A stretch of 25,653 bases of DNA from Pseudomonadota bacterium (GTDB lineage: Bacteria > Pseudomonadota > Gammaproteobacteria > Steroidobacterales > Steroidobacteraceae): the NCBI GenBank assembly GCA_023423065.1, contig JAFAGC010000098.1, positions 1 to 25,653 of the forward strand. The letters run 5' to 3'. Every line of letters starts with the position of its first letter. Positions within the stretch are counted from its first letter, which is position 1. The notes beneath the pieces are model-generated. The model was not told the DNA's origin. It made no database searches and was given only the letters and a program-made list of their open reading frames with translations. Below, in pieces: positions 25,041 to 25,653 of this stretch. The translations under genes and the position numbers were made by a program.

Positions 25041-25633
25041 TGACCGCAATGAAGAAGCTGGTCGAATCGGACCTGTTGTCGCTCGAACGTTATTCGCGCG
25101 AGCGGGCGGATTTTCGCGCGCGCGTGATCGCACACAAGAAGAACCGGCAGCTCAAGGTCGGACCGAACACGATGTGGCTGTTCGAGGATCGTCTCACTGT
25201 GCAATACCAGGTCCAGGAGATGCTACGCGCCGAGCGCATCTTCGAGGCCGAAGGCGTCGCCGAAGAACTCGAGGCCTACAACCCGCTGATCCCCGACGGG
25301 AGCAACTGGAAGGTCACGTTCCTCATCGAGTATCCGGATGCCGAGGTGCGCAAGGCGCAGCTCGAGAAACTGCGCGGCATCGAAGATCGTTGCTGGATCG
25401 AGGTGCAGGGATTCGACCGCGTGTACGCCATCGCGGACGAGGACCTGGAGCGAGAGAACGAGACCAAGACCTCGGCCGTGCATTTCCTGCGCTTCGAGCT
25501 CACCGATGCGATGGTGGCGAAGCTGAAGGCCGGCGCCGCACTCGGAGTCGGCATCGACCATCCTGACTACACACACGAGATCGCGCCCGTGCCCCCGAAC
25601 GTGCGCGACGCGCTGGTCGCGGACCTGGCCTGA
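25040..25633 (+). CDS. DUF3501 family protein
   Basis: This 197-residue soluble protein has no known function. Typical family features are the N-terminus LLSLERYSRERADFRARVIAHKKNRQLKVGPNTMWLFEDRLTVQYQVQEMLRAERI and the later EVQGFDRVYAIADEDLERENETKTSAVHFLRFEL. The family nearly always occurs next to rubrerythrin and a two-cluster Fe-S protein, which suggests a shared redox job. The start ATG 25040 overlaps the stop of the Fe-S gene (TAATG), and a second in-frame ATG lies at 25049. Its stop is 20 bases before the end of the window, with no visible terminator. Confidence 0.92.
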   Translation: MTAMKKLVESDLLSLERYSRERADFRARVIAHKKNRQLKVGPNTMWLFEDRLTVQYQVQEMLRAERIFEAEGVAEELEAYNPLIPDGSNWKVTFLIEYPDAEVRKAQLEKLRGIEDRCWIEVQGFDRVYAIADEDLERENETKTSAVHFLRFELTDAMVAKLKAGAALGVGIDHPDYTHEIAPVPPNVRDALVADLA

Positions 25634-25653
25634 GGAATTCAACACGCCCGGGG

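Overview
The window looks like the end of a metagenome- or isolate-derived contig from a high-GC gammaproteobacterium. The gene orders glyA-nrdR-ribD-ribE-ribBX-ribH-nusB-thiL and xseB-ispA-dxs, the EttA protein and a rubrerythrin/Fe-S protein/DUF3501 trio all point to Proteobacteria. A Xanthomonadales/Steroidobacterales-like origin is my inference; there is no rRNA or tRNA to confirm it. About the first 76 bases are not genomic: they contain an exact 19-nt Tn5 mosaic end and Nextera/P5-like adapter sequence.

Layout. (1) 86-2626, minus strand: a small zinc-ribbon/DUF4145-like protein with REP-like repeats on both sides, then ettA. (2) 2749-5926: a class II histone-deacetylase-like amidohydrolase (+) converging on a secreted CocE/S15-type hydrolase (-), the two 3' ends overlapping by 47 bp. 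(3) 6163-13753, plus strand: glyA, nrdR, ribD, an outer-membrane beta-barrel gene followed by a perfect inverted repeat, then ribE, ribBX, ribH, nusB and thiL. This is the riboflavin/one-carbon/thiamine housekeeping cluster, apparently interrupted by the barrel gene and its REP-like hairpin. (4) 13891-15246: a Ser/Thr kinase fused to a cyclic-nucleotide-binding domain. (5) 15258-18844, minus strand: cupredoxin-like periplasmic protein, beta-barrel protein and OprO/P-type porin, with the first two genes overlapping. (6) 18998-23081, minus strand: xseB-ispA-dxs (isoprenoid precursor supply) followed by folE2 (folate entry). (7) 23243-25633, plus strand: rubrerythrin, a two-cluster Fe-S protein and DUF3501, tightly packed behind a Fur-box-like palindrome.

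How the parts fit. RibD, RibE, RibBX and RibH supply most steps from the GTP branch and ribulose 5-phosphate to riboflavin, but the RibA-like half of RibBX lacks the GTP cyclohydrolase II zinc cysteines, so a separate ribA must lie elsewhere. FolE2 supplies a metal-flexible GTP cyclohydrolase I. Dxs and IspA start and extend isoprenoids. The rubrerythrin trio looks like an oxidative-stress or iron-linked redox module.

No gene-free stretch exceeds 300 bases. The longest is 5927-6162 (236 nt), holding the glyA promoter region. I saw no CRISPR array, insertion sequence, tRNA, rRNA or recognisable riboswitch. Most remaining long frames are GC-rich shadows of these genes. The less-explained parts are the cupredoxin/two-barrel cluster, the kinase-cNMP fusion, the REP-like hairpins and a repeated -10-like hexamer placed exactly 9 nt before three start codons.
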